Shown piece after piece: positions 16,425 through 25,382 of a DNA stretch of 64,000 nucleotides. Source of the stretch: Reichenbachiella faecimaris (lineage in GTDB: Bacteria > Bacteroidota > Bacteroidia > Cytophagales > Cyclobacteriaceae); NCBI RefSeq assembly GCF_900176375.1, contig NZ_FWYF01000005.1:1-64000 (forward strand), written 5' to 3'. The translations under genes and the position numbers were made by a program. The notes below the pieces were generated by a model. The model was not told where the DNA came from, ran no database searches, and saw only the letters and a program-made list of their open reading frames with translations. Positions within the stretch are counted from its first letter, which is position 1, and every line of letters begins with the position of its first letter.

Positions 16425-17558
16425 ATGAATAAAGGTAGAATAAAATGGGGAATGCTCGGAGGCGGGCAGGGTGCTTTTATTGGCATTGCACATCGTATAG
16501 CAGCCTATATGGGCGAGCGATATGAATTAGTTGGAGGAGCTTTTGATGTAGATTATGATCGGGGAGTAGCTTTTGCCAAAGCACTTGAATTGGACACAGA
16601 TCGGGTTTATGCTAGTGTAGAGGCATTGATCAAAGAGGAAAATAAACTACCTAAGTCAGAACGAATGGAAGTGGTATCTATTGTCACACCAAACTTTCTT
16701 CATTACCCTATGGCTAAAAGCCTGCTGGAAGGAGGCTTTCATGTGATTTGTGAAAAGCCCATGACCATGACGGCTGCTGAAGCAGAAGAATTGCAAGAGC
16801 TTGTCCAGCAGACTGACAGACATTTTTGCCTGACACATACTTATACGGGTTACCCCATGGTGCGTCAAATGAAAACCATGATTGCTGACGGTGAAATTGG
16901 GGAAATCCAGCGTGTAGATGTCCAATATTATCAAGGATGGATCAATCCATTCATTCATGAAAAAGAAAAGAGAAAATCAGTGTGGCGATTAGATCCTGCC
17001 AAGTCAGGAGTTTCTTGCTGCATGGGAGATATAGGTTTGCACGCGTTCAACTTAGCCGAATATACTACTGGGCTGCAGGTGGATAGACTGCTGTCAGATC
17101 TGAATTATCTCTATGAAGACAACAACTTGGATGTAGATGGAACGGTACTCATTCGCATGGGAAAGGCCAAAGGCGTGATCCGATCCAGTCAGATTGCTAC
17201 TGGTGAGGAGAACAATCTGACGATTCAGGTCTACGGAAAAGATGGGGGACTGAAGTGGTGTCAAGAGCACCCAACAGTGCTCACATTGCTGAAAGAGGGG
17301 AAACCACTTCAAGTATTCAAGCCTGGAAATCCCTATAATGCTCAACTGACCATGGATAGTACTAAAATGGCTCCAGGACACCCAGAAGGAATTTTTGATG
17401 CTATGGGTAATATCTATAAAGGCATGGCCAAAGCTATTCGCGAGGAGCAAGCTTTTGAAGGAGAATATCCAACAGTGCAGGATGGGGTCAGAGGCATGCA
17501 GTTCATAGAAAAAGTAGTGCAATCAAACCGTGACGGAAACGTCTGGATAAATCTCTAA
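16425..17558 (+). CDS. Gfo/Idh/MocA-family NAD(P)-dependent oxidoreductase
   Basis: The 377-residue protein has an N-terminal Rossmann fold (KWGMLGGGQGAFIG, residues about 5-18), the family signature CEKPMTMTAAEA near residue 108, and the C-terminal alpha/beta domain with GDIGLHAFNLAEYTTG, where the conserved His is the proposed catalytic residue. Members oxidise or reduce sugar hydroxyl or keto groups in the cytoplasm. It lies between the transporter (2 bp) and the isomerase gene (1 bp), so all three are one operon. It may reduce a 3-keto-sugar made by the GMC dehydrogenase of 6886-8604; that link is inference. Confidence 0.9.
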   Translation: MNKGRIKWGMLGGGQGAFIGIAHRIAAYMGERYELVGGAFDVDYDRGVAFAKALELDTDRVYASVEALIKEENKLPKSERMEVVSIVTPNFLHYPMAKSLLEGGFHVICEKPMTMTAAEAEELQELVQQTDRHFCLTHTYTGYPMVRQMKTMIADGEIGEIQRVDVQYYQGWINPFIHEKEKRKSVWRLDPAKSGVSCCMGDIGLHAFNLAEYTTGLQVDRLLSDLNYLYEDNNLDVDGTVLIRMGKAKGVIRSSQIATGEENNLTIQVYGKDGGLKWCQEHPTVLTLLKEGKPLQVFKPGNPYNAQLTMDSTKMAPGHPEGIFDAMGNIYKGMAKAIREEQAFEGEYPTVQDGVRGMQFIEKVVQSNRDGNVWINL

Positions 17559-17559
17559 T

Positions 17560-18618
17560 ATGAAAACAATCAAAGGACCTGCAATATTTTTAGCGCAATT
17601 TTTAGGAGAAGAAGCACCCTTCAACAATCTGAAAGACATTTGCAGGTGGTCAGCAGCCATGGGCTATAAAGCTGTGCAAATTCCCGCGTGGGACAAGCGA
17701 GTCATTGACATAGAGAAAGCAGCAGAAAGCAAGTCGTATTGTGATGAAATCAAAGGTATTGTTAGTGAAGCTGGTTTGGAAATATCAGAGTTGGCGACCC
17801 ATCTACTGGGTCAACTGGTGGCTTCTCATCCAGCCTATGATACCATGTTTGATACTTTTGCTCCTTCTGAATGGCATAACAACCCTGTGGCAAGATCAGA
17901 ATGGGCTGTTAGTCAGATGAGAGCTGCTGCCAAGGCCAGCCATCATTTAGGCTTGCATGTGATGGGTTCTTTTTCTGGCTCCTTGCTCTTTCACACCATG
18001 TACCCATGGCCACAGCGACCCAAGGGGCTAGTCAAGGCTGGATTTGAGGAATTGGCCAAGAGATGGGTGCCTATCTTGGATCATTGCAAAGACTTGGGGG
18101 TTGAAGTATGCTACGAATTGCACCCAGGAGAAGACTTGCATGACGGCGTTACTTTTGAGCGATTTCTGGAGATGACCAATCACCATCCAAGTGCAAAAAT
18201 CTTGTACGACCCCAGTCATTTCGTTTTACAGCAAATGGATTATTTACAGTTTATAGATATCTATCATGAGCATATTCGTATGTTTCATGTCAAGGATGCT
18301 GAATTCCATCCCAATGGAAAATCAGGCGTATATGGCGGCTATCAGGACTGGGTGGATCGTCCTGGAAGATTCAGATCATTGGGAGATGGCCAGGTGGATT
18401 TTAAGCAGATTTTCAGCAAACTGAGTCAATACGGATATGATGGATGGGCAGTGTTGGAATGGGAATGTTGTATCAAGTCTGCAGAACAGGGGGCAAGGGA
18501 AGGAGCGCCATTTATAGCTGACCATATTATAGAAGTGACTCAGAAAGCTTTTGACGATTTTGCAGGAGGTGAGATAGATCAAGTAAAGCTGAATCAAATA
18601 TTAGGATTGAAAAAGTAA
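17560..18618 (+). CDS. Sugar phosphate isomerase/epimerase family TIM-barrel protein
   Basis: The 352-residue protein has no signal peptide, so it is cytoplasmic, unlike the related exported protein at 8632-9573. It shows the AP-endonuclease-2-type barrel with putative metal-binding residues in VCYELHPGED, ILYDPSHF, MFHVKDAEF and VLEWECC. It resembles proteins annotated as sugar phosphate isomerase/epimerase that co-occur with Gfo/Idh/MocA oxidoreductases in myo-inositol and keto-sugar catabolism. It starts one base after the oxidoreductase stop. The specific isomerisation is unknown. Confidence 0.88.
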   Translation: MKTIKGPAIFLAQFLGEEAPFNNLKDICRWSAAMGYKAVQIPAWDKRVIDIEKAAESKSYCDEIKGIVSEAGLEISELATHLLGQLVASHPAYDTMFDTFAPSEWHNNPVARSEWAVSQMRAAAKASHHLGLHVMGSFSGSLLFHTMYPWPQRPKGLVKAGFEELAKRWVPILDHCKDLGVEVCYELHPGEDLHDGVTFERFLEMTNHHPSAKILYDPSHFVLQQMDYLQFIDIYHEHIRMFHVKDAEFHPNGKSGVYGGYQDWVDRPGRFRSLGDGQVDFKQIFSKLSQYGYDGWAVLEWECCIKSAEQGAREGAPFIADHIIEVTQKAFDDFAGGEIDQVKLNQILGLKK

Positions 18619-18647
18619 GGATGTATTTCATCTGATTTCATTCTTGC

Positions 18648-18655
18648 TAGCTTTG
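18648..18655 (+). promoter_or_regulatory. Putative -7 element of the truA-like gene
   Basis: TAGCTTTG matches TAnnTTTG and lies 27 bp before the ATG at 18683. It argues against the upstream in-frame start at 18644, which would fall within the promoter. Confidence 0.45.
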
Positions 18656-18682
18656 CAGCTAATAAGAAAAGGTCTCAATTAT

Positions 18683-19462
18683 ATGCAAGCCAATCATTTC
18701 TATCTGATAGAAGTTCAATATTTAGGTTTTCGATATCATGGCTGGCAGCGTCAGCCTGGGGTGAAGACTGTTCAGGAAATGATCGAACGCACCCTCAAAT
18801 ATATTTTGGCTGATAAGCCCTTCAAAATACTGGGCGCCAGTCGAACGGATGCTATGGTTTCAGCAACTCAAGCTGCTTTCGAATTATTTCTGGAGCATCC
18901 TGAAGACCTGGAGGCACTCATGGCCGATTTCAATGAAAACTTGCCTGCTGATATTCGAGCTATAAACATAAAAAAGGTTGATAAGAAGTTTAATGTAATC
19001 CAGCATGCAAAAGAAAAGGAGTACTTGTATTTGTTTTCTTTTGGCGAGAAAAATCATCCTTTTGCAGCACCATACATTACCTATATCCGCGAAGCGCTGG
19101 ATGTCGAATTGATGATGGAAGGCGCGAGGCTTTTTCAAGGTGTCCACAACTTTCAAGAGTATTGCTACAAACCCAATGAAGGGACTCAGTTTGAACGGGA
19201 AATCACTTGCAGTGAAATTATTGAGAATGAGATCTGGACGGCTAACTTCTTTCCCGAACAGAGTTTTGTTTATCGAGTGAAGGGCATGGGCTTTATGCGC
19301 AACCAAATACGTTTGTTTATGGGTCGATTGTTTAGATTGGGTAAACATGAAATCAGTTTGTCCGACATTCAGCAGTCACTGGATAATCCCTCAGATTCAC
19401 CTGAGTATTATATTGCACCAGCTTCCGGATTGATGTTGCATCAAATGAAGTTCAAAAAATAG
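18683..19462 (+). CDS. TruA-type tRNA pseudouridine synthase with an atypical active-site motif
   Basis: The 259-residue protein begins YLIEVQYLGFRYHGWQRQPG after its Met, the usual TruA opening, and has KEKEYLYLF and FMRNQIRLFMGRLFRLG from the family core. TruA converts uridines 38-40 of tRNA anticodon arms. The catalytic Asp is present, but the motif reads SRTDAMVSA where most members have GRTDAGVHA, so the residues around the Asp differ. This may be a second paralogue with another RNA target. The start at 18683 gives the normal N-terminus; an in-frame start at 18644 would add 13 residues that no relative has and would overlap the putative promoter. Confidence 0.82.
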   Translation: MQANHFYLIEVQYLGFRYHGWQRQPGVKTVQEMIERTLKYILADKPFKILGASRTDAMVSATQAAFELFLEHPEDLEALMADFNENLPADIRAINIKKVDKKFNVIQHAKEKEYLYLFSFGEKNHPFAAPYITYIREALDVELMMEGARLFQGVHNFQEYCYKPNEGTQFEREITCSEIIENEIWTANFFPEQSFVYRVKGMGFMRNQIRLFMGRLFRLGKHEISLSDIQQSLDNPSDSPEYYIAPASGLMLHQMKFKK

Positions 19463-19524
19463 GATTTGATAACTAGGGAATATTTTGTATTATTGACCGC
19501 CCACGCAAAGAATAGAAGTAAATA

Positions 19525-20202
19525 ATGAGTCTAGAACAATTGATAAACGAGCGAAACGAAGCCATCTTGAAGGTGGATGAGTATGGTTTGCTCTGTATGA
19601 CCACTCCTTATTTGCCGCCAGAAGGCGAACAGGAACCTAGTACTGAATTGCTCTATACTTCTAAGCAGGCATATATGTGGGTGCCAATCCTGGCTTATAT
19701 TGTAGAAAATGTGAATATCTCTGAAGAGGACATGAAGATTTTCTTGGAGATGTCGCTGGACTCTTTGACTACACATCATCGTACACGATGGAGCAATCGT
19801 GCTGAGGCACTTGAAGGCATGCTCGAAATGCTCAATTCCATGCTGTTTTATACCACTCGTAAAAAACTCGAAGACCCAATTTTTGAGTATGCTTCACTAT
19901 TTGGGAGTTCTATTGAAGATATTCTCGACAGATTGGAGGGATTAGGCTTGGTAGAAGAACATTATGTAGAGCCAATGGGAGGTAAGCAAGTCGCTATGAT
20001 GGGCTTTGTGCCTTTTGGATTTACCAAAAGAACCAGACTGGGAGAGGAGCTTTATGCTAAACTCAACAGCCTGATGCTTTTTTATGCACAGAAGAATCTG
20101 GTAGAAGATTCAGATTTCAAAATTCATTATAAATTTTATCGTGCCTGGGAAATCTTCAAATCCATTGTCATGAAAATGGACAAGCCGCTGGAGAAGAAGT
20201 AG
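19525..20202 (+). CDS. Conserved hypothetical protein
   Basis: The 225-residue soluble protein is acidic and mostly helical. It has no signal peptide, membrane segment or motif I recognise. One region (IFEYASLFGSSIEDILDRL followed by GLGLVEEHYV) could be a winged-helix-like fold, which would allow nucleic-acid binding, but this is only a secondary-structure impression. It follows the TruA-like gene by 62 bp in the same direction and may be co-transcribed. Confidence 0.55.
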   Translation: MSLEQLINERNEAILKVDEYGLLCMTTPYLPPEGEQEPSTELLYTSKQAYMWVPILAYIVENVNISEEDMKIFLEMSLDSLTTHHRTRWSNRAEALEGMLEMLNSMLFYTTRKKLEDPIFEYASLFGSSIEDILDRLEGLGLVEEHYVEPMGGKQVAMMGFVPFGFTKRTRLGEELYAKLNSLMLFYAQKNLVEDSDFKIHYKFYRAWEIFKSIVMKMDKPLEKK

Positions 20203-20324
20203 GTATAGATATTTTTATGAGAAATAAAGTAGCCATTGTTTTCGGGTTCTACGGCATGATTGACTATATCATATTAACCCTGTGGTTCCAATGAGGATAT
20301 TCCTTTCATTATTCATCTTATCAG

Positions 20325-20357
20325 AAACCCATAAGGCTTTCAAAACCTTATAGGTTT
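20325..20357. terminator. Palindromic hairpin between convergent genes
   Basis: AAACCCATAAGG (20325-20336) pairs with CCTTATAGGTTT (20346-20357) with one mismatch around a 9-nt loop. It lies just past the stop of the minus-strand methyltransferase gene. Near-identical palindromes of this ATAAGG/CCTTAT type recur in Bacteroidota genomes, so it may be both a terminator and a dispersed repeat. Confidence 0.5.
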
Positions 20358-20363
20358 AAACTA

Positions 20364-21371
20364 CTATTTCTTTTCAAACACCAATCTAGCATGGCCCATG
20401 ATTTCACGCTCGAAACAAACACGGTTGGGTCTTACTCTGAGTACAGCCAGCTGGTGACGAAATTCTTTGTCGGTAAATAGTTTTGGGATCAGTGAAGCAA
20501 ACCATAGATATTTCTCCCAGCTGAACTTGTAAAATAGTTTGGTCCATTCTCTGTTGGTTTTTACATAGTCCAATCTGCCATCTGTGTAATAGACTTCATT
20601 GAAGTAGGAAGACGCCGTTTTTACTATTTGCTCCTTGCCATAGGGTACCCAAGAATCTGGATTGTGCTTGAGCAATAGGGCGATGAAGTAGCTATTCGAA
20701 TCTTTTGGTGCATTGATGTCTATCTCGTCAAATGGGATCATGTTTTTCTCGAATGTCATGCTTTGCATATAGAAACGCCCACCTTGAGGCAAAAGATCAT
20801 AGATATGCTTAAAGTAGTCTTCATACACTTCTTCTTGCTTTCCATCCAGATATACTTTCACTGAAGACACATGCTCGAAGCTTCCAAAAGCTGTTACTGC
20901 ATCAAATAGGCCATAGTCTTCAGGTTTTACATATCTGGCATCTTTGATATAGGCTTCTAAGCCTGCTCTGCGGCAAGCTGCGACTTGACTGTCAGATAGG
21001 TTTACCCCAATGGCTTCAGCGCCCACTGTGTCTCTAAGATACTTGAGCCAGCCGCCCCATCCACAGCCTAGATCAAGCACACGGCTTCCTTTTTTGATGC
21101 CCAATTGATCAACTACCATTTCATACTTTCTCATTTGTGCCTCATCGAGTGTGAGGGAAAAGTCGCCTTCATAGAGTGCATTGCTGAAATGTGTATTTTC
21201 TCCTAGGCTTGTGGTGATGAACTTATCAATGTTGGAATAAGTGAAATCCATTTCCTTTTTCTTATCCCATGCCTGACCGTCACGTTCACTTACGCTAGAT
21301 CCAAGCCATTTGTCACTTAGATGTTCGGGGTTGAGTTCTTCATTTTTTAGTTGTTCTGGTGCTATGCTCAT
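20364..21371 (-). CDS. SAM-dependent methyltransferase, cyclopropane-fatty-acid-synthase-like
   Basis: The 335-residue protein has a class I methyltransferase fold. Motif I is VLDLGCGWGGWLKYL (residues about 95-110), followed by GVNLSDSQV, a feature of the cyclopropane synthase/mycolic acid methyltransferase group, and then FDAVTAFGSFEHV. It is shorter at the N-terminus than E. coli Cfa. It may alkylate a lipid, but other small-molecule substrates are possible. It stands alone with convergent and tandem neighbours of unrelated function. Confidence 0.82.
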   Translation of the reverse strand: MSIAPEQLKNEELNPEHLSDKWLGSSVSERDGQAWDKKKEMDFTYSNIDKFITTSLGENTHFSNALYEGDFSLTLDEAQMRKYEMVVDQLGIKKGSRVLDLGCGWGGWLKYLRDTVGAEAIGVNLSDSQVAACRRAGLEAYIKDARYVKPEDYGLFDAVTAFGSFEHVSSVKVYLDGKQEEVYEDYFKHIYDLLPQGGRFYMQSMTFEKNMIPFDEIDINAPKDSNSYFIALLLKHNPDSWVPYGKEQIVKTASSYFNEVYYTDGRLDYVKTNREWTKLFYKFSWEKYLWFASLIPKLFTDKEFRHQLAVLRVRPNRVCFEREIMGHARLVFEKK

Positions 21372-21544
21372 GGTATTCAGAAGTTTAGATGATGATTTAT
21401 GTTATCTGAATTTAGCTAAAAGCAAGGAGAATTTATAATGTAGTGATTGGCATAAGGATTTTTTATTAATATCTAGATTTCATAGAGAAAGTTTGGAATC
21501 ATGTATTGTACCTGTGAAATCGGCTAGATAAATCAGGTATCACG

Positions 21545-21581
21545 TAGCACTATTGGTTAAGCTAATGGTGCTAAATTTTTT
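21545..21581 (+). terminator. Orphan terminator-like hairpin with T-run
   Basis: TAGCACTATTGG (21545-21556) pairs completely, allowing G-U pairs, with CTAATGGTGCTA (21562-21573) around a 5-nt loop, and is followed by a run of T on the plus strand (21576-21581). Both flanking genes are on the minus strand, so it has no obvious plus-strand gene to end. Confidence 0.4.
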
Positions 21582-21630
21582 CAATTCTAATTAAGCCTAG
21601 TCCTTGACTAATCATTTGTAACGTTGACTA

Positions 21631-22344
21631 TTAACCTTTTTCTATGGCTTTATTGAGCTCTCTGATGGTATATTTAATTTGTCGATGAATAGCTTGATTA
21701 ATCTCCATCAATCTTCTGGTTTTTAGCTGTGACCATTTGAGGTGATTAATCAGTTTCTGATCAGATGTAATGTCATCGAATTTTTTTGCTACGAGTGGAG
21801 CGTAATTCAATTTTTCTAATTCTTCATAATCATAAATGAGCTCATCAACTAGGCCATAATTGCACATAATTGGCCAAAGGTTTGAGGTGGAATATTCGCC
21901 AATGTCATTAGTGTAGATTTCATGTTCAGCCAAAAGACTTTCCATGTAGCTTAGATATTGTAGTATCTTTTTATTTCGATTGAGGATGAGCAAATGATCT
22001 GCCGAAGAAAACCCATGAATAAAAGAGGAGATACTCTTCAATCTATAATTCGAAATATTTTCCATCAAATCGTATGACAGGTCAATTACTTCCTCTCTTT
22101 GAATTTCACCAGAGTATAGAAATTTTTGAATAGCTGAATCTATTTCTAAGTAGCTGATGTCTACCTCTAATATAAACTCATGATTTCGCTCAAGCTCTAT
22201 TACCATTGACTGCATGATTTCAATAGTCTTGTCATCCTTCTCTTGATTTTGTCGCCATTCTTCGAATAGAAAAGAAGATGTAATACCAATGAATATCACA
22301 ATGACCTCAAAGGCATACTTGCTCATGATGTCTTTCATTTTCAA
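21631..22344 (-). CDS. Single-pass membrane protein, DUF6090-like
   Basis: The 237-residue protein has one N-terminal membrane segment (YAFEVIVIFIGITSSFLFEEWRQ, given here in parts: YAFEVIVIFIGITSS then FLFEEWRQN) and a long, charged, helical remainder with coiled-coil tendency. This architecture, an N-terminal helix ending in an aromatic-EEWR or NNW motif followed by helical repeats, is that of the DUF6090-like family in Bacteroidota, whose function is unknown. It lies 38 bp downstream of the lipoprotein gene on the same strand, so the two may be co-expressed. Confidence 0.62.
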   Translation of the reverse strand: MKMKDIMSKYAFEVIVIFIGITSSFLFEEWRQNQEKDDKTIEIMQSMVIELERNHEFILEVDISYLEIDSAIQKFLYSGEIQREEVIDLSYDLMENISNYRLKSISSFIHGFSSADHLLILNRNKKILQYLSYMESLLAEHEIYTNDIGEYSTSNLWPIMCNYGLVDELIYDYEELEKLNYAPLVAKKFDDITSDQKLINHLKWSQLKTRRLMEINQAIHRQIKYTIRELNKAIEKG

Positions 22345-22382
22345 TTAGACTTACTGTAGATGAAGAGAGGAGTTGCTCTGAA

Positions 22383-23273
22383 TTATTCCACGATCCACTG
22401 TCGAATTCGTTTAATTTCAAGATCAATATCAACAAGCATGTGCTTTTTGATCTTAAAGTTTGGATCAGCTTTCATTTTCTCATCGATTTCTTTAAGTCCT
22501 CCTTTAAAGAGTATATCCAGGATTTGTAATTCCGTCACAATCGTACTTATGGCATCGTCGTTTGGCAAGTCATTTAACACCTGAATGACTTCCTTCAAAG
22601 CTGGCTCCTGATCTAATACTACTTTGACCAAAGGTCTTAACAACTCTTCATTTTTTTCTGTAGGCGAATACTTGTCTATCGTAACGACCGCCTGATATAA
22701 ACCTTCAATAAAACTGCCTGCGAGTGCCAATCCTGCCATGTTGAGGTGGTGGCCTTCTTCCATTTGGATACTGGTAGTAATAAAAAGTTCGCTTAGCAGT
22801 TTAGATATCTCCTGCTGATTTTGATTCTTGATATGACCCATCCAGTTTTCCAAATGAGTATCGTCGTAGATGGTGGAATCACCAAGCACTTTTGCCATGT
22901 TGTGCGACATCTTGAGATAATTTAAGCATTGATCTTCTAAGCCGTATGCTGCTAAATAGCTAACATCAGAAGCAAACACGCCCATATTCATGGCCATTTT
23001 GTCAGAATTGCCTTTATATTTTTCAACATTGTCCAGATTATTGATGAGATCATTGTCAAATCCGGCATTCACTGACTTGAGCGTGAATGGAACAAGTGAG
23101 GGCGTGGGCAGATCCTTGAGTAATTGATCTATATCATGAATGGTTTTTGTCTCAGCTTTATCAGCGAGCATTTGATCTATATTTTTTCTATCTTCCGAGT
23201 TTGATCCGCTACCACAGCTATAGGTGAATACGACAACAATAAGAATAGTGAACAGTGCTGGTATATGTTTCAT
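22383..23273 (-). CDS. Lipoprotein of unknown function
   Basis: The 296-residue product has a lipoprotein signal (hydrophobic residues 6-18, lipobox TYSCGSGS with Cys at about 20). The mature protein is almost entirely helical, with regularly spaced hydrophobic residues and no recognised catalytic motif; DVSYLAAYG and NMAGLALAGSFIEGLY are the most distinctive segments. Similar helical lipoproteins occur across Cytophagales without known function. It is upstream of the DUF6090-like gene. Confidence 0.65.
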   Translation of the reverse strand: MKHIPALFTILIVVVFTYSCGSGSNSEDRKNIDQMLADKAETKTIHDIDQLLKDLPTPSLVPFTLKSVNAGFDNDLINNLDNVEKYKGNSDKMAMNMGVFASDVSYLAAYGLEDQCLNYLKMSHNMAKVLGDSTIYDDTHLENWMGHIKNQNQQEISKLLSELFITTSIQMEEGHHLNMAGLALAGSFIEGLYQAVVTIDKYSPTEKNEELLRPLVKVVLDQEPALKEVIQVLNDLPNDDAISTIVTELQILDILFKGGLKEIDEKMKADPNFKIKKHMLVDIDLEIKRIRQWIVE

Positions 23274-23367
23274 GGCTTAAAGGGAATTTTAAGGTTTAAA
23301 AGTAGTAAATGACTGGGAGAACTAAATGATCTTTCAATAAAGATCAATAAGGCAAGTACCAGATTGA

Positions 23368-25281
23368 TTAACCTTCCAGTTCCTCAATCTGCTCAACCAG
23401 TTGCTCCCAGGCTTGATCTTTCATTTTTAGAGATTCACCATTGGTCTCATAGGATTGGTTGATCTTGGCAATTTTTTCGGCATCATTGAAGTTTGCGGGA
23501 TCGGCCAAGTCGGCTTCGAGCTTCGTTTTCTCTGCTTCGAGTTTTTCCAGTTCTGCTTCTACTTTGCTGAGCTCTTTTTTGAGCCTTGAAAGTTCCTTTT
23601 GATCAATGTCTATTTCTTTTTGTTTCTTTTCCTTTTTAGGCTTATCCTCTTTGACTACAGTCGGTTTGAAAGTGTCTTTGGGTTTATTGTTTTTGTCACA
23701 CCAGTAAGTGTATTCTTCATAAGTGCCTAAGTATTCCTTGATTTGATGATCCTCAATCCACCAGATTTTATTGGCAACTTGTGTTACGAAATACCTATCG
23801 TGAGAGACAAGGATGAAAGACCCTTGGTACTGCTGCAATGCCTGAATCAATATATTGACTGATTGAATATCCAGGTGATTGGTAGGCTCATCAAGTAGCA
23901 GGAAGTTAGCCTCAGAAATTAAGGTCTTCGCCAAGGCTACTCTGGATTTTTCCCCACCAGAAAGCACTTTGATTTTTTTGAATACATCTTCATCAGAAAA
24001 CAAAAAACAACCCAAAACCCCACGGAGCTCTTGTTCAGACTTTCCTGAGCCAAACTGCTTCAATTCTTCCAAAAGGTCGTTTTCTACGTTCAATGACTCC
24101 AACTGGTGCTGGGCATAAAAAGAAGGGTTTACATTGAAACCCATTTTGGCTTTACCCTCGATTTTTTCATCACCATCTATGATTCTGAGTACAGTAGACT
24201 TGCCTTTCCCATTTGCGCCTATCAGTGCTATTTTGTCCCCCCGTTCGATATGTGCACTGGCCTTCTTGAGAATGTCAATTTCAGGATAGGATTTAGATAC
24301 ATCTTCCAGCGTACACACGTGTCGTCCGGATTGCTTATTGAAATTGAATTTGAAGTTGACTGCTGCATTGTCTTGAATCACATCTTCCACACGATCCATT
24401 CGATCCAAAGCTTTTACTCTGGACTGCACCTGACGAGCCTTGGTCGCCTTGGCACGAAACCGCTCCACAAAACGTTCCGTCTGACGGATTTTGGCTTGTT
24501 GATTTTCAAAAGCATTTTTTTGCAGTTCGTTTCTTAATTCCTTTTCTTCCAGATAGTTAGAATAGTTTCCAGGGTAAGAAATCAAGTCTTGATTGCTGAC
24601 TTCGACTATTTTATTTACCGTATTATTTAAAAACTGTCTATCGTGAGATACTACAATTACGGCTCCTTCGTACGTTTTGAGATAGTTTTCAATCCATTGA
24701 ATGGAAGGTAAATCCAAGTGGTTGGTGGGTTCATCCAGCATGAGGATAGAAGGTTTCTCTAAGAGCATCTTGGCCAGAATGACTCTCATTCTCCAACCTC
24801 CAGAAAATTCTTTTAATGGACGTTGCAGATCGGCCGTATTAAACCCTATCCCCTCTAAAACCTCTTCGGCTTTACTTTGCAAAACATATCCTTCATTGGC
24901 TTCAAATTCATCTTGCAAGCGAGTCAGCTTATCTACCAGTTTATCTTCATAGGCGGTTTCCATCTTTTTAAGCACTTTGTCGATCTTGTGCTGAATAGCT
25001 ATCACATCCGCAAATGCTTCCATGGCCACAGATAAAATAGATTCATCTGATTGAAAGGAGAGAAGGTCCTGATTCAAGAACCCAATCGTACATTCCTTAG
25101 CCATACTGATGTCACCACTGTCTTTTTGGAGCTGACCAGTGATCAATTTCAACAAAGTCGATTTGCCCGTACCGTTAAGTCCAATTAGTCCAATTTTATC
25201 TTTTGGTTTGATGTGAAGGGAAGCATTCTCAAAGAGGGCTCTGCTGCCCAGGTAGTACGATAAATTATTGATTGAAATCAT
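23368..25281 (-). CDS. ABC-F family ATPase (Uup/YheS/EttA-like)
   Basis: The 637-residue protein contains two ABC domains and no membrane region. Domain 1 has GLNGTGKST, the signature FSGGWRMRV and LMLDEPTNHLD; domain 2 has GANGKGKST, LSGGEKSRV and LLLDEPTNHLD. A charged linker (residues about 230-310) separates them and a coiled coil of about 70 residues ends the protein. ABC-F proteins act on the ribosome in translation or antibiotic protection. The C-terminal coiled coil resembles Uup, which is linked to DNA and ribosome functions. The start at 25281 (MISINNLSYYLG) is preferred over an upstream in-frame Met at 25296 because relatives begin there. Confidence 0.88.
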   Translation of the reverse strand: MISINNLSYYLGSRALFENASLHIKPKDKIGLIGLNGTGKSTLLKLITGQLQKDSGDISMAKECTIGFLNQDLLSFQSDESILSVAMEAFADVIAIQHKIDKVLKKMETAYEDKLVDKLTRLQDEFEANEGYVLQSKAEEVLEGIGFNTADLQRPLKEFSGGWRMRVILAKMLLEKPSILMLDEPTNHLDLPSIQWIENYLKTYEGAVIVVSHDRQFLNNTVNKIVEVSNQDLISYPGNYSNYLEEKELRNELQKNAFENQQAKIRQTERFVERFRAKATKARQVQSRVKALDRMDRVEDVIQDNAAVNFKFNFNKQSGRHVCTLEDVSKSYPEIDILKKASAHIERGDKIALIGANGKGKSTVLRIIDGDEKIEGKAKMGFNVNPSFYAQHQLESLNVENDLLEELKQFGSGKSEQELRGVLGCFLFSDEDVFKKIKVLSGGEKSRVALAKTLISEANFLLLDEPTNHLDIQSVNILIQALQQYQGSFILVSHDRYFVTQVANKIWWIEDHQIKEYLGTYEEYTYWCDKNNKPKDTFKPTVVKEDKPKKEKKQKEIDIDQKELSRLKKELSKVEAELEKLEAEKTKLEADLADPANFNDAEKIAKINQSYETNGESLKMKDQAWEQLVEQIEELEG

Positions 25282-25382
25282 GCCGCAAATATGCAAAGGA
25301 TCATAAGCAATTAAAACTCTCAGAACATTTGATATTGGGTATCATCCCATGTAATTTTAGATGAACAATTCATTAGAGAAAT

